Below, piece by piece: positions 1-7,826 of a stretch of 64,000 nt of DNA. A program made the position numbers and the translations under genes. This DNA comes from Ruminococcus flavefaciens (GTDB taxonomy: Bacteria; Bacillota; Clostridia; Oscillospirales; Ruminococcaceae): positions 124,001-188,000 of the forward strand of contig NZ_UETD01000003.1 of NCBI RefSeq assembly GCF_900116855.1, written 5' to 3'. Positions within the stretch are counted from its first letter, which is position 1. Each line of letters starts with the position of its first letter. A model generated the notes under the pieces. The model saw nothing but the letters and a program-made list of their open reading frames with translations, had not been told where the DNA came from and ran no database searches.

Positions 1-1716
1 CTGCACGACTGCGAGCAGTGCGTCCTTCAGAAACTCTCCTATTTTACTGAGGAGCTCCCCGAGTCCTGTCACAAGTGCAACAACTATCTGCGGCAGTGCC
101 TCGACAATTGCCATGAACATTCGCCCTGCGGCTTCCAGTATCTGAGGAATAGCCTCGATCAGAGCTTCAACAATAGCAACTATTATAGTCGGAAGGTTCT
201 CAATAAGCAGCTCTATAAGCTCTGGAAGAGCTTCGACAATCGCAATGAATATGTCGGTAATGCACTCAAGTATCTGCGGTATAGAGCTGATAATTGTATC
301 TATCAGCACCGGGATAAGATCTATGAGCGCCTTGCATATTGTAGGTGCAGCGGCTACTATTGCCTTTGCAATTGATGCGATAATATCGAGAGCTGCCTGT
401 ATCAGTGTAGGCAGGCTGTCTCCTATTGTGGCAGCAAGTGTCTGTATTGCTTCCGCTGCTGCCATTGCAAGCGCAGGTGCATTTGCTGTTATTGTATCAG
501 CAAGGTTTGTGACAAAGTTATTTGCCATATCAGCAATATCGCCGATGTGGGACGATATGCCGTTCAGTAAAGTGGTAAGGAGCTGTGCACCGAGATCAAG
601 CAGCTTTGGTCCTATGGTGAGGAAGCCCTCAAGGAGCTGCATACCTGCATCGAGTGCCGCATCAGCAAGTGCAGGAGCATTGTCGACCAGTCCCTGCACA
701 AGTGCATCTACAAGGGACACACCAGCTTCGATGAGGTCTGGGATATATTCAGTAAAGCCTACAAGTGCATCTGCAATGACGCCACTCATAGATGTTACAA
801 GCTTACCCATGCCCCCGAGGATAGTCTCTACCCGGGGAAGTATATTTTCAGCAGCTGTTGCCGCACTCTCAACAAAATCTGTTGTGAGCTTCTCAAAGTC
901 CTGTTCATCATCAGCAATGCCGACAACAAGGTTGCTCCATGCTGATTTCATGGACGCAACGGATCCGCTTATAGTTTCAGCTGCTTCTTTAGCAGTCGTG
1001 CCGGTGATACCCATTTCGTCCTGGATAACATGGATAGCCTCGACAACGTCCGCATAACTTTCTATGTCATAGTGCATTCCGGATATGGCTTCTGCGTCTG
1101 CGAGCAGGCGCTCCATTTCCGACTTGGTACCGCCGTATCCGAGCTTAAGGTTGTCAAGCATCGTATAATTCTGCTTGGCAAAGCCCTGATATGCGTTCTG
1201 AATGCTCTCCATTGAGCTTCCCATTTTGTTGGCGTTGTCCGCCATATCGACGATAGCCTTATCGGCAACCTCTGCCGCTTTAAGAGTATCACCGCCCAGG
1301 GAAGCAATGAGAGCTGCGGAGAACGATGTAACCGTCTCCATGTATTCATTCTGCGAGAGGCCTGCTGTCTTGAATGCCTTAGCGGCATTGTCAAGGACAT
1401 CAGACTGAGCCTGCAGAAGTTTATCATATTCACTCCGAGCTGCGTCAACAGACTTTCCTACACTTGCAGCATATTCCTCAAGGCTTCTGTCCTGAGTGCC
1501 GAAAAGTGTTGAAACACCGCCTGTCAACTGCTCGTAGTCCGCATAAGCGTCAAGTGCACTCTTACCGAGCGCAACCATTGCGCCCGAGGCTGCTGTGACA
1601 GCTCCTGTGACAAGGGCCATGCCCTTTTTGGCAAAGCTACCTATCTTTTCTAAGCCTGTGCTAAAACCGCTGTCATCAATTTCAGTATCGAATTTTAGAG
1701 TGCCATCGAAAGCCAC
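1..1716 (-). CDS. Phage tail tape measure protein (3' end beyond window)
   Basis: The reading frame is open from a GTG at 1716 to the window edge, at least 572 codons with no stop. An AAGGAGG ribosome site lies just upstream of the GTG. The N-terminal region (MAFDGTLKFDTEIDDSGFS, then a Gly/Ala-rich hydrophobic stretch KKGMALVTGAVTAASGAMVA) is typical of tail tape measure proteins of Firmicute siphophages. The distal part seen here consists of hydrophobic repeats of the type ALPELIELLIENLPTIIVAI. These proteins set tail length and help DNA entry. The gene is the last of the visible late genes, downstream of the Gp15 and chaperone-like genes, the usual order. The C-terminal half, which might carry a peptidase or lytic domain, is outside the window. 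Confidence 0.93.
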   Translation of the reverse strand, partial: MAFDGTLKFDTEIDDSGFSTGLEKIGSFAKKGMALVTGAVTAASGAMVALGKSALDAYADYEQLTGGVSTLFGTQDRSLEEYAASVGKSVDAARSEYDKLLQAQSDVLDNAAKAFKTAGLSQNEYMETVTSFSAALIASLGGDTLKAAEVADKAIVDMADNANKMGSSMESIQNAYQGFAKQNYTMLDNLKLGYGGTKSEMERLLADAEAISGMHYDIESYADVVEAIHVIQDEMGITGTTAKEAAETISGSVASMKSAWSNLVVGIADDEQDFEKLTTDFVESAATAAENILPRVETILGGMGKLVTSMSGVIADALVGFTEYIPDLIEAGVSLVDALVQGLVDNAPALADAALDAGMQLLEGFLTIGPKLLDLGAQLLTTLLNGISSHIGDIADMANNFVTNLADTITANAPALAMAAAEAIQTLAATIGDSLPTLIQAALDIIASIAKAIVAAAPTICKALIDLIPVLIDTIISSIPQILECITDIFIAIVEALPELIELLIENLPTIIVAIVEALIEAIPQILEAAGRMFMAIVEALPQIVVALVTGLGELLSKIGEFLKDALLAVVQ

Positions 1717-1755
1717 AACAATCCCTCCTTAAAGTGGATCGTGCGGCTCAATGGC

Positions 1756-1953
1756 TCATTGCACTTGTTTTCCGTTTACTATTTTGAGTTCAAATTCCTT
1801 CTTGCAGCCGCGAGTGCATTTTAAATACACGCTGCTGCAATTTGCGGTATTATCAAACAATACCGTTTTTGCACCGCAGTGAGGACAGTGCGCCCACATA
1901 CGCTGCAGTGGCGGAAGCTTCAGGTTCTCCATAATATGGTGTGGTACCTTCAT
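1756..1953 (-). CDS. Small zinc-ribbon phage protein (Com-like)
   Basis: This is a 65-residue protein with a CPHCGAKT knuckle near residue 23 and a second CTRGC near residue 47, spaced as in a zinc ribbon. The closing FELKIVNGKQ resembles the end of Com-like zinc-finger proteins of Mu-like phages. Its start overlaps the stop of the Gp15 gene by 4 bases, so the two are translationally coupled. It sits where many siphophages place a tail assembly chaperone accessory product, just before the tape measure gene. The role is not known; zinc binding is inferred from the cysteines. Confidence 0.7.
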   Translation of the reverse strand: MKVPHHIMENLKLPPLQRMWAHCPHCGAKTVLFDNTANCSSVYLKCTRGCKKEFELKIVNGKQVQ

Positions 1954-2546
1954 AATATAAGACCTCCGAAAGCAGCGCTTATCATATCGTCTTCGCAGCC
2001 ATAAAAAGGAATAGCAATACTGCGTTGGATCCGCGCGATACGTGCGCGTTCTTTGTCGTCCTTGATACTGCCAAGATCAATGGCGCGGTACGCCATGCGT
2101 TTTTGACTCTGAGAGTCGTCCGGAAGCGCTGCGAAAAGGCAGCGGAATTCCCACCAATGCAGATAGTCAATGCCGATGAGATCAATTCCGTAGTATCGGC
2201 GGAAATCCCCGAGAATGTACCGTGAGTCTATCCGCCAGTCGAGAACAGGCGGTCTTGTTATTGAGTCTTCGACATCTGCGTCTGCGTCGTCATCATCGCA
2301 GGCATCAGGCTCAAGCTGCTTAGCGCTGTAAAAGTCAAAGAGAGCGCTCACAGTTTCATCGGTTATTTTCTTGGGGCGTACCTCAAACCAATTCGCCAGC
2401 ATATAAACTTTGTTATATCTATCGACGTCCTGGTCACGCATCAAGTCCGCAAAACGGAGCCAGTCCCTAAAGTCGGTAAGGATCGGGCAGGCTTTGCCCT
2501 CGACCTCGACGCTCTCAGGGAATGGCTCATATAACGCGTTAATCAT
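1950..2546 (-). CDS. Bacteriophage Gp15-family protein (tail assembly chaperone position)
   Basis: This 198-residue protein matches the Gp15 phage family in character: an N-terminal stretch on FRDWLRFADLM, a middle acidic low-complexity run of Asp residues (about 83-93), and a C-terminal block with YYGIDLIGIDYLHWWEFR and RMAYRAIDL. The conserved WWEF/R and the position between the major tail protein and the tape measure are diagnostic of this family in Firmicute phages. It is thought to act with the upstream gene as a tail assembly chaperone. It overlaps the gene before it by 4 bases (ATGA) and the next gene by 4. Confidence 0.85.
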   Translation of the reverse strand: MINALYEPFPESVEVEGKACPILTDFRDWLRFADLMRDQDVDRYNKVYMLANWFEVRPKKITDETVSALFDFYSAKQLEPDACDDDDADADVEDSITRPPVLDWRIDSRYILGDFRRYYGIDLIGIDYLHWWEFRCLFAALPDDSQSQKRMAYRAIDLGSIKDDKERARIARIQRSIAIPFYGCEDDMISAAFGGLIL

Positions 2547-2920
2547 TTCTTCTTTGCGCGACGCTGCTTTCGGTTAGGGGTGTACTTGGCGAGGCGAGCA
2601 GATCTCTGCTTGGCGTCCGCCTCGAATTGTGCCTGGGCAAAATCAAGGAAGCTGAGGTATATCTCCTCGTATGCTGAGATGCTGGTCGGTACACCTTCAA
2701 ATATCTGCTCTGACGTGCCCTCACCAAAGATAGTGTCAAAAAGCTTTTCAAACAGGCTACAGCAAGCGCGGATCCTTTCGGAAGCTTTACCGTCTTTCGG
2801 TATCAGCTTTTCCGCGTCAGTCATATCCTCAAAAGCGTTTTCATAACGTTCAACTGCATCGGCGTCGGTAAGATCGAGCTCGAATTCTTTACCGTTGATT
2901 TGCCATTTTTTCTGGCTCAT
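2543..2920 (-). CDS. Tail assembly chaperone-like protein (DUF6673-type)
   Basis: This 125-residue protein begins MSQKKWQINGKEFELDLTDADAVERYENAF, which resembles small phage proteins found between the major tail protein and Gp15. It ends in a basic tail (NRKQRRAKKK). A strong GGAGG precedes the ATG by a few bases. The gene starts 19 bases after the TAATAA that ends the in-frame extension of the major tail gene, which supports that extension as part of the ancestral upstream gene. The function as the first of a chaperone pair is inferred from position. Confidence 0.75.
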   Translation of the reverse strand: MSQKKWQINGKEFELDLTDADAVERYENAFEDMTDAEKLIPKDGKASERIRACCSLFEKLFDTIFGEGTSEQIFEGVPTSISAYEEIYLSFLDFAQAQFEADAKQRSARLAKYTPNRKQRRAKKK

Positions 2921-2938
2921 AGGCTCATTCCTCCATTA

Positions 2939-3034
2939 TTATTCTTCTCCCTGAGGCTCGTCTTCGGGTTCTTCCTCAGCCTGCTCCTCGGGTTCGTTCT
3001 GTTCTTCGGAGCCGACTTCCTCAGCTCCGGCTAC
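2939..3034 (-). other. In-frame acidic extension after the major tail protein TAG
   Basis: Directly after the TAG the same frame reads VAGAEEVGSEEQNEPEEQ and continues in similar acidic style to PQGEE, then TAATAA. There are 31 sense codons. The Glu-rich composition and clean junction with the following gene show it is, or recently was, translated. Some siphophages make a minor, C-terminally extended tail tube protein by recoding (SPP1 does so by frameshift); an amber readthrough version would be analogous. A simple Glu or Gln to TAG mutation would look the same. Confidence 0.7.
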
Positions 3035-3529
3035 CTAATTGGACGCTTCAGTGAATGTGACTGTCTGGAAGTCGTCGGCTGTTGCAGCAGTGCCCTTGAT
3101 GAGCTCGCCCTTGCAGCGGAAGTTGCCGCTGTAAGTGTAGACGTTGATGTTATCGCCCTCTGAATTAGGAATAACAGCAAAGTCGCGCTTCCATGCGTCG
3201 TTAGTCTCAGTGTCCACTATGATGATAGGTCTTACTGCATCGTCACCAAGCAGCTCATCATTTGTGATCTTGATGATGTCTTCCTGGACAGGCAGATTTC
3301 TGTGCTTGTCAAAGGCGTATGCGATGCTGGGATTGTATCCCATTACATCAGTTACGCCGAAAGGCTCGTCCACATACTGCCTGCCATACTCGATAGGGTT
3401 CTGAGACTTGGCGAGCTGCGTAAACTTCTTCATTCTGTAGAATGTCGTAGTTGTCGTGGAGCCACTCGTTTCTGTTACGCCGTAGAATGCAACGATCTTA
3501 TGGCGCTGTACGATTTTTACATCTGACAT
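3035..3529 (-). CDS. Major tail protein, ending at an in-frame TAG
   Basis: This 164-residue protein starts MSDVKIVQRHKIVAFYGV and contains YGRQYVDEPFGVTDVMGYNPSIAYAFDKH, typical of major tail tube proteins of siphophages. It lies between the tail-completion gene and the chaperone genes, as expected. The frame stops at TAG (3035-3037) after FTEASN, but the same frame continues for 31 more codons rich in Glu and ends in TAATAA at 2936-2941. That continuation leaves a normal 19-base gap to the next start. The tail protein may therefore be a truncated mutant, or may be made in two lengths by readthrough. Its identity as the tail tube protein is confident; the meaning of the TAG is open. Confidence 0.87.
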   Translation of the reverse strand: MSDVKIVQRHKIVAFYGVTETSGSTTTTTFYRMKKFTQLAKSQNPIEYGRQYVDEPFGVTDVMGYNPSIAYAFDKHRNLPVQEDIIKITNDELLGDDAVRPIIIVDTETNDAWKRDFAVIPNSEGDNINVYTYSGNFRCKGELIKGTAATADDFQTVTFTEASN

Positions 3530-3533
3530 TATT

Positions 3534-3956
3534 TTATTCCTCCTCGTAAATTAATCGGAGCTGGATCTGGTATCTTGCTGTATCAGCCTCTGCTGATAAT
3601 GGGTATCCCCGGGTAAGGACTTCGATACTTACGGGCACCCGTCCATCAAGAGCGGGAAGGTTGCCGTTAGAGTTATTGTCCTCAATCCAGTCTTCAAATT
3701 TTTCGTAAAAATGGAGGTTTTCAATGCAGGTAGCGACCTGTGCATTGTAATCCTCCCTGCTTGCAAACAAGAACAGAAACTGCTTCAAACAGTCTCCGTC
3801 AATGTAGCGCTTATAAACGGGATCGCACGGAACAGCCTCAATATCATACTCAATGGACTGATCGCCCAGGTAGTCAACATTACACAGGCAGCCGTCCTTA
3901 AGCTCCGGAAAGCCAAGAATATAGTCCCTGAGGCATTCAATTAAAGGTCGTTTCAT
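3534..3956 (-). CDS. Tail terminator / minor capsid-type phage protein
   Basis: This 140-residue protein begins MKRPLIECLRDYILGFPELK and contains a central YNAQVATCIENLHFYEKFEDWIE block. Proteins of this kind sit just before the major tail protein in many Firmicute phages and are annotated as minor capsid or tail terminator proteins. The start overlaps the upstream gene by 4 bases. The stop is 5 bases before the start of the major tail gene. Function is inferred from gene order and general similarity; no catalytic motifs are visible. Confidence 0.7.
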   Translation of the reverse strand: MKRPLIECLRDYILGFPELKDGCLCNVDYLGDQSIEYDIEAVPCDPVYKRYIDGDCLKQFLFLFASREDYNAQVATCIENLHFYEKFEDWIEDNNSNGNLPALDGRVPVSIEVLTRGYPLSAEADTARYQIQLRLIYEEE

Positions 3957-4309
3957 ATTTTTCTGCTCACCCTTTTCAGTATTTCTTCCTTATGGTCAGC
4001 TTTCATGCGCTCAAAGAAAAATGGACCCCTGAGCCCTTTTGTTCCCTTCTTGCGGTTCATACCCTCTTTACCGAGGCCGCGATTCACATAATACTGCTCT
4101 TTAGCGTATGGAGCTGTATACTCTATAACGCCGGAGCCTATTTTAGTGCCTGAGATACCGCTTTTCTTCATCATGCCTGTTCTGAAGGGGACATAGGGGT
4201 CTGAGAGCCTAAGCACTTCGCTATCAATAGTCTTCTGGGCTTCGGCAAAATATTTTTTGCGCTCTACATCAAAGTTAGCATTGAGCTTAAGGCCAACAAA
4301 ATTAATCAT
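3953..4309 (-). CDS. Minor capsid / tail completion protein (gp10-like)
   Basis: This 118-residue protein has the pattern LRLSDPYVPFRTGMMKKSG followed by IEYTAPYAKEQYY and a basic C-terminus with FFFERMKADHKEEI. The 'PYVPFRTG...L/KSG...Y..PYA' pattern is typical of the minor capsid 2 / HK97 gp10-like tail completion family, which joins head and tail. Both ends overlap neighbours by 4 bases. Confidence in the general family is good; the exact role (neck or tail completion) is inferred. Confidence 0.8.
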   Translation of the reverse strand: MINFVGLKLNANFDVERKKYFAEAQKTIDSEVLRLSDPYVPFRTGMMKKSGISGTKIGSGVIEYTAPYAKEQYYVNRGLGKEGMNRKKGTKGLRGPFFFERMKADHKEEILKRVSRKI

Positions 4310-4635
4310 CTGGCTGTCACCTCGATGTGCTGAACAGCTGCGGATCCGTGTCGGAAGTCACCAATGTATGTTATGGTGAGGGCGTCCTTTGGCGGCTCTG
4401 CCGCGTCGGTAATATATAATGCTACACGGTCATCCTTCTTTGGAAGGTACGACGATGACGCAGCGGGTATTGACAGGAAGACTTCATCGGACGACGCCCT
4501 ATCGGCTCCGGTGCCTATTCCTCTTTCGTCCTCCACAAAAAGTGCTCCAACTCTATGTCTTACATACGCTGCTGATCTTGTTTGTGGATCAACTATTTTT
4601 TCGTAAATGGTGCATCCTTCTCTGTTTGTCATCAT
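4306..4635 (-). CDS. Putative minor capsid / head-closure protein
   Basis: This 109-residue protein has a beta-rich look (CTIYEKIVDPQTRSAAYVRH, DDRVALYITDAAEPPKDALT) and ends with a short VQHIEVTAR strand. It lies between the connector and the gp10-like protein, where minor capsid 1 or head-closure proteins are encoded. The first codons offer two adjacent ATGs (MMTNREG); the start is coupled to the connector stop by a 1-base overlap. Assignment rests mainly on position. Confidence 0.6.
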   Translation of the reverse strand: MMTNREGCTIYEKIVDPQTRSAAYVRHRVGALFVEDERGIGTGADRASSDEVFLSIPAASSSYLPKKDDRVALYITDAAEPPKDALTITYIGDFRHGSAAVQHIEVTAR

Positions 4636-5060
4636 TATGGATCAACTCCCCGAAAAAGAAGTCCTGTGCGGCCTAAATGCCTTAGTATTATGGCCGAACA
4701 TACGTCGTCAAGTCCTGCGGTGGCGCCCTTGAGCTGAGCGCCCAGAACTTCTGAACTGGACCTGTACGATACACTGTATTTACTATTGGTTTCGGAAGCG
4801 ATTATGCCGCTGCTGCTGTTTCCGCTTGCGGATGTGAAAGCAGCTTCCAGCGTGATCGGATAAATTTGTTCTGCAAGCTCGCAGCAGCAGCGCTTAACCA
4901 CCTCCTCGTGCTCCGTAGGGACGCCTTTCTCTATCCTTCCGAAGGTGGCCGCATTGATACGGTCAGTTGCTTTGGACGCGACAGAAGGGTACTTCTCCTC
5001 GGGAATCAGGTCTCCGCCGTAAGTACCCGAGTAGTATGCGTAATCAGCGAAGATCGTCAT
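4635..5060 (-). CDS. Head-tail connector (Gp6-type adaptor)
   Basis: This 141-residue protein opens with a short region ending in YGGDLIPEEKYPSVASKATDRINAATFGRI. A helical block VVKRCCCELAEQIYP follows. This resembles the helical head-tail adaptor proteins (Gp6/gp15 type) that dock under the portal. It is the first gene after the major capsid gene, the standard place. The C-terminal half (GLDDVCSAIILRHLGRTGLLFRG) is also typical. A tight triple-Cys sits at about residues 58-60. Confidence 0.78.
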   Translation of the reverse strand: MTIFADYAYYSGTYGGDLIPEEKYPSVASKATDRINAATFGRIEKGVPTEHEEVVKRCCCELAEQIYPITLEAAFTSASGNSSSGIIASETNSKYSVSYRSSSEVLGAQLKGATAGLDDVCSAIILRHLGRTGLLFRGVDP

Positions 5061-5071
5061 AGTATCACCTC

Positions 5072-6175
5072 TTACGCGATATCATCCGCTGTAACAGTAA
5101 GGTAAGTTACAGCCTTAACCTTGCCCGAGCTGAGGTTTACGATCTCAATGACATCACCTGCAGAAACCTCGATTGCTGTTGTGCCTGATGTGAGTGAAGT
5201 TCCAGCGTAGGCAGAACTTGTCATATCGAAGGACGCTCTCTCAGAGGGGTTCTTCTTATACGCGTAAGTTGTACCCGTATTGCCTGCTGTAACTGTTGCA
5301 ACCGTCTTGCCGGTTGAGCCTTCGCCTGTAGCCTTTGCAAGGGAAGCAGTAAGGGAGCCGGGGGCATATACCGCACGAATAGCAACGCTGCGGAGAACCT
5401 TGTGGCCATAAACTCTACGGCCCTGCACAGCGGACGCGCCGATGTAATTACCTGAGCCAGAGAGGTCCTGGATCTTGATAGGAACCTGCCACTCATGTGC
5501 TCTGGTTGCGAATCTTGGGTGCCCTGCGAGCATGGCAAGATTTGCTGTGTCATCGTTCCACTCCTTGACGAGGAAGCCCGCGATTTTACCTACGATGCCA
5601 GTTACCTTTACATCGTCTCCGAGAGATGATGCGCTGATGAACTCAGGGCTCTTAAGGATAAGTGCCATAGTATCAGGGGTAACAAGCAGATACCTTTTGC
5701 CGTCGTCGGGGATCTTAGCCTTCGACATGATCTTGCGAATATCAACGATGGTCTCGTAGATATTTGTTTTTGTGATCTGCGCGACATTTGTGGCTGTGGA
5801 TCCTGCGAGCAGTACAGTGCCGCCGTCCGTGTCGATCTGAGAAGCGAGGCTGTAGCCCGCGCTGTCGAGTCTGTCAGCTACGATATTGTCGGGGACAGAG
5901 TCTGCGTCGTAGCCGTCGATAACTTCGTTGACGGCCTTGTCCTTGTTGATAACAAGGTCAGTGTAGCTCGTAGAGCCATTTGTGGGAGCGATACCATTAG
6001 CCTTATCATAGTCAGATACAGCTACCTCAGTATCGCGCACGGGAATCTTTACAGAGCCCGAAGTCGGATCGCCCTCATAGTCGTTGTTGAAGACAAAGCC
6101 GTCGGAAAGAACGAGTTCATTTCTGAGCTTTGCAAGAACAAGATCAGAGTAGCGTGCCTGTAATTCATGTGCCAT
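5072..6175 (-). CDS. Major capsid protein
   Basis: This 367-residue protein starts MAHELQARYSDLVLAKLRNE. Its middle includes KAKIPDDGKRYLLVTPD and a conserved block running through MLAGHPRFATRAHEWQVP, found in major capsid proteins of Firmicute phages that encode a separate scaffold. Residues from about 275 to the end, rich in Gly, Thr and Ala and starting PGSLTASLAKATGEGST, look like an added surface domain. The gene follows the scaffold gene and precedes the connector. A GGAGG site lies just upstream of the ATG. Length suits a medium-sized siphovirus capsid. Confidence 0.9.
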   Translation of the reverse strand: MAHELQARYSDLVLAKLRNELVLSDGFVFNNDYEGDPTSGSVKIPVRDTEVAVSDYDKANGIAPTNGSTSYTDLVINKDKAVNEVIDGYDADSVPDNIVADRLDSAGYSLASQIDTDGGTVLLAGSTATNVAQITKTNIYETIVDIRKIMSKAKIPDDGKRYLLVTPDTMALILKSPEFISASSLGDDVKVTGIVGKIAGFLVKEWNDDTANLAMLAGHPRFATRAHEWQVPIKIQDLSGSGNYIGASAVQGRRVYGHKVLRSVAIRAVYAPGSLTASLAKATGEGSTGKTVATVTAGNTGTTYAYKKNPSERASFDMTSSAYAGTSLTSGTTAIEVSAGDVIEIVNLSSGKVKAVTYLTVTADDIA

Positions 6176-6190
6176 AATTCTTTTCCTCCT

Positions 6191-6727
6191 TTAGTTCTTA
6201 GGTATAAGATTAGGGTTTTTAGCGTAAAACGCTTTTTCAACAGCACTCATGGCCTGAGGCGTGTTGCCTGATGTAGGGGCCGCAGCTTTCTCCTGGGGGT
6301 TAGGAGCGAAAGCGTCGGCGTGGCTCTCGCGGAATGCCTGGACAATGTCATCTCCACCGATGAGCTTGTCGCCGTCGAACTTCAGCTGCTTATCCTCCAG
6401 CAGCTTTGTGACGTGCGCCTCGTACACATCGTTCTTCAGATGGAGTCCCTTGACATACTGCGCGAGTTTTGTGCGGTGCTCAAATGCAGCGCGTTCCTGT
6501 TCGGCAGCTTCTGCCTTTGCCTTCCAGTCATCGGCGGACTTCTTTATGCCCTCGATGTCCATATCCTTGAAAGACTGGATCGTGGTGTTAGCCTCGTCGA
6601 GTGACTTCTGAATAGCAGCAGTGCTGTCCTTTTCGGTTTTGATGTCGGCATTGTAGGTGTCGATTATCGACTTGACCGCCTTTTCATCGGTTATGCCGAG
6701 ATCTTCGAGAAATTTCTTATTGAGCAT
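6191..6727 (-). CDS. Phage scaffold protein (GP20-type)
   Basis: I place the start at 6727 because AAGGAGGG sits just upstream and the product then begins MLNKKFLEDLGITDEKAVKS, giving 178 residues; the frame extends further upstream but without a good ribosome site. The protein is almost all helix with heptad-like charged stretches (residues 25-85), then YVKGLHLKNDVYEAHVTKLL, then a Pro/Ala-rich C-terminus ending in a helix (AVEKAFYAKNPNLIPKN). This is the layout of Phage_GP20 scaffolds: the coiled coil drives assembly and the C-terminus binds the capsid protein. It is directly upstream of the major capsid gene. Confidence 0.88.
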   Translation of the reverse strand: MLNKKFLEDLGITDEKAVKSIIDTYNADIKTEKDSTAAIQKSLDEANTTIQSFKDMDIEGIKKSADDWKAKAEAAEQERAAFEHRTKLAQYVKGLHLKNDVYEAHVTKLLEDKQLKFDGDKLIGGDDIVQAFRESHADAFAPNPQEKAAAPTSGNTPQAMSAVEKAFYAKNPNLIPKN

Positions 6728-6805
6728 GATTCGCCCTCCTTGTTTAAGAGTATAAAAATAGCACTTGCAACTTAGTTTCAAACTGATTGCAAATGCTTGT
6801 AAACA

Positions 6806-7054
6806 TTATTCAATTACGATATGCTCCATAGCAGCTCGTGCTATCAGAGCGGAGCAGTAGTCTGACATAGCCTGTACCTGCCCGTCATAGATCATTCTCG
6901 GACAAGTCGGCGTGAAGTCCAGTTCTCCCTTATCCCATTTGTCGAGCATGGCTTCCAGCTTTTCAAGTCTCGTTTTAACCTGGTAGTATTCGGCCTTGAA
7001 GCGATCCTTGTAGTCGTCGGACTGCATGAGCTCTATCGTTTCTTTAAGCTCCAT
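6806..7054 (-). CDS. Small conserved phage protein (crAss001_48-related type)
   Basis: The start at 7054 has AAAGGTGGTGA upstream and gives 82 residues beginning MELKETIELMQSDDYKDRFKAEYYQ. The pattern of 'DYKDRFKAEYYQVKTRLEKLEAML' followed by a second helix with a Met-rich stretch matches small phage proteins common in gut phages. It lies in a set of four small genes between the head morphogenesis gene and the scaffold. The role is unknown. Confidence 0.7.
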   Translation of the reverse strand: MELKETIELMQSDDYKDRFKAEYYQVKTRLEKLEAMLDKWDKGELDFTPTCPRMIYDGQVQAMSDYCSALIARAAMEHIVIE

Positions 7055-7121
7055 TCTTATCACCACCTTTTTAGGTATAAAAATAGCACTTGCGAGGGAC
7101 ATTCATGTCCTTAGCAAATGC

Positions 7122-7301
7122 TTATTTCTCTTTAAGTTCTACGCAGAATACGTCATCCCAGTTATAAATGCCGACCCAGGCGCCCTTCTGCTTTACCATG
7201 ATGGCTCTGCCATCGTAACCATAGTCGTCCCACTCTCCTTTACCGTAGGAGATCGTATCACCGTTTTTGAAGGTGATCTCTATTCTGTCAGCGTGCTCCA
7301 C
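7122..7301 (-). CDS. Small phage protein of unknown function
   Basis: I choose the GTG at 7301 because AAAGGTGGTGG lies just before it, giving 59 residues starting VEHADRIEITFKNGDTISYG. The sequence is beta-rich with many Asp, Gly and Trp (GEWDDYGYDGRAIMV, WVGIYNWDDVFCVELK), suggesting a small beta barrel. I do not recognise the family. A longer frame starting at 7334 has no comparable ribosome site. Confidence 0.65.
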   Translation of the reverse strand: MEHADRIEITFKNGDTISYGKGEWDDYGYDGRAIMVKQKGAWVGIYNWDDVFCVELKEK

Positions 7302-7343
7302 TATACCACCACCTTTCGTGCATCTTTTGTGCAAATACGCACG

Positions 7344-7556
7344 TTACCTCTGAAGCTCTTTCTGAGGGCGGCCTTCCATATAGCGTATAGCTTCATTGAT
7401 ATGAAAGATCGCCATCTGATTAGCTGCACTCGTGTACTTTTTCATCTTCTGGAGATCCCTGAGGTGATCGCGTACCGTCTCAAGCATATCATAGTCGTTG
7501 AGGTCGAACAGCAGCTTTTCAATTCTCAGATCGTCTATTTCTTCCTTAGTCGGCAC
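7344..7556 (-). CDS. Small helical phage protein
   Basis: This 70-residue protein starts at GTG with AAAGGAGGTGG upstream. It is predicted to be helical and charged (KEEIDDLRIEKLLFDLNDYDML, then RDHLRDLQKMKKY). No known domain is evident. It belongs to the run of small genes between the head morphogenesis gene and the scaffold. Confidence 0.68.
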   Translation of the reverse strand: MPTKEEIDDLRIEKLLFDLNDYDMLETVRDHLRDLQKMKKYTSAANQMAIFHINEAIRYMEGRPQKELQR

Positions 7557-7604
7557 GGGACCACCTCCTTTAGGCTATAAGAAAACCGCCTTGTTACGGG
7601 CGGT

Positions 7605-7826
7605 TTAAAAATCATCTTCCCACATTGAGGAGTACTCGCAGCGGCTGCACTGTTCCTTAGCCTTTTCGGCATTAATATTAAGGCCGTTGAGCTCAGGTAC
7701 GGAGTCAATCTTAAGAATACCGTCGCCAACCTGCGTTGTCTCATAACAAAGCTCACAGCCTATTGCCTTTCCGAATATCGGGCATACTCTGGCAGCTACC
7801 AAAGCATTAGTATCAGGGTTCGACAT
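7605..7826 (-). CDS. Small Cys-containing phage protein
   Basis: This 73-residue protein has six cysteines (CPIFGKAIGCELC near residue 15 and CSRCEYSS near residue 60), suggesting metal binding. The start overlaps the stop of the minor capsid/head morphogenesis gene by 14 bases. No known family is recognised. A GC-rich hairpin with a following run of T lies just after the stop on the leftward strand (about 7578-7603: CCGCCC and GGGCGG arms), which may be a weak terminator. Confidence 0.65.
   Translation of the reverse strand: MSNPDTNALVAARVCPIFGKAIGCELCYETTQVGDGILKIDSVPELNGLNINAEKAKEQCSRCEYSSMWEDDF

Noticed and set aside
245..1057. Open frame on the plus strand, 270 codons
   Set aside because: It is the antisense of the tape measure gene, whose leftward frame has a clear tape-measure sequence and start.
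2936..3037. Prophage-wide recoding of TAG as an amino acid
   Set aside because: The gene at 14035-14211 uses TAG as a normal stop with tight coupling to the next gene, and the integrase break is a TAA.
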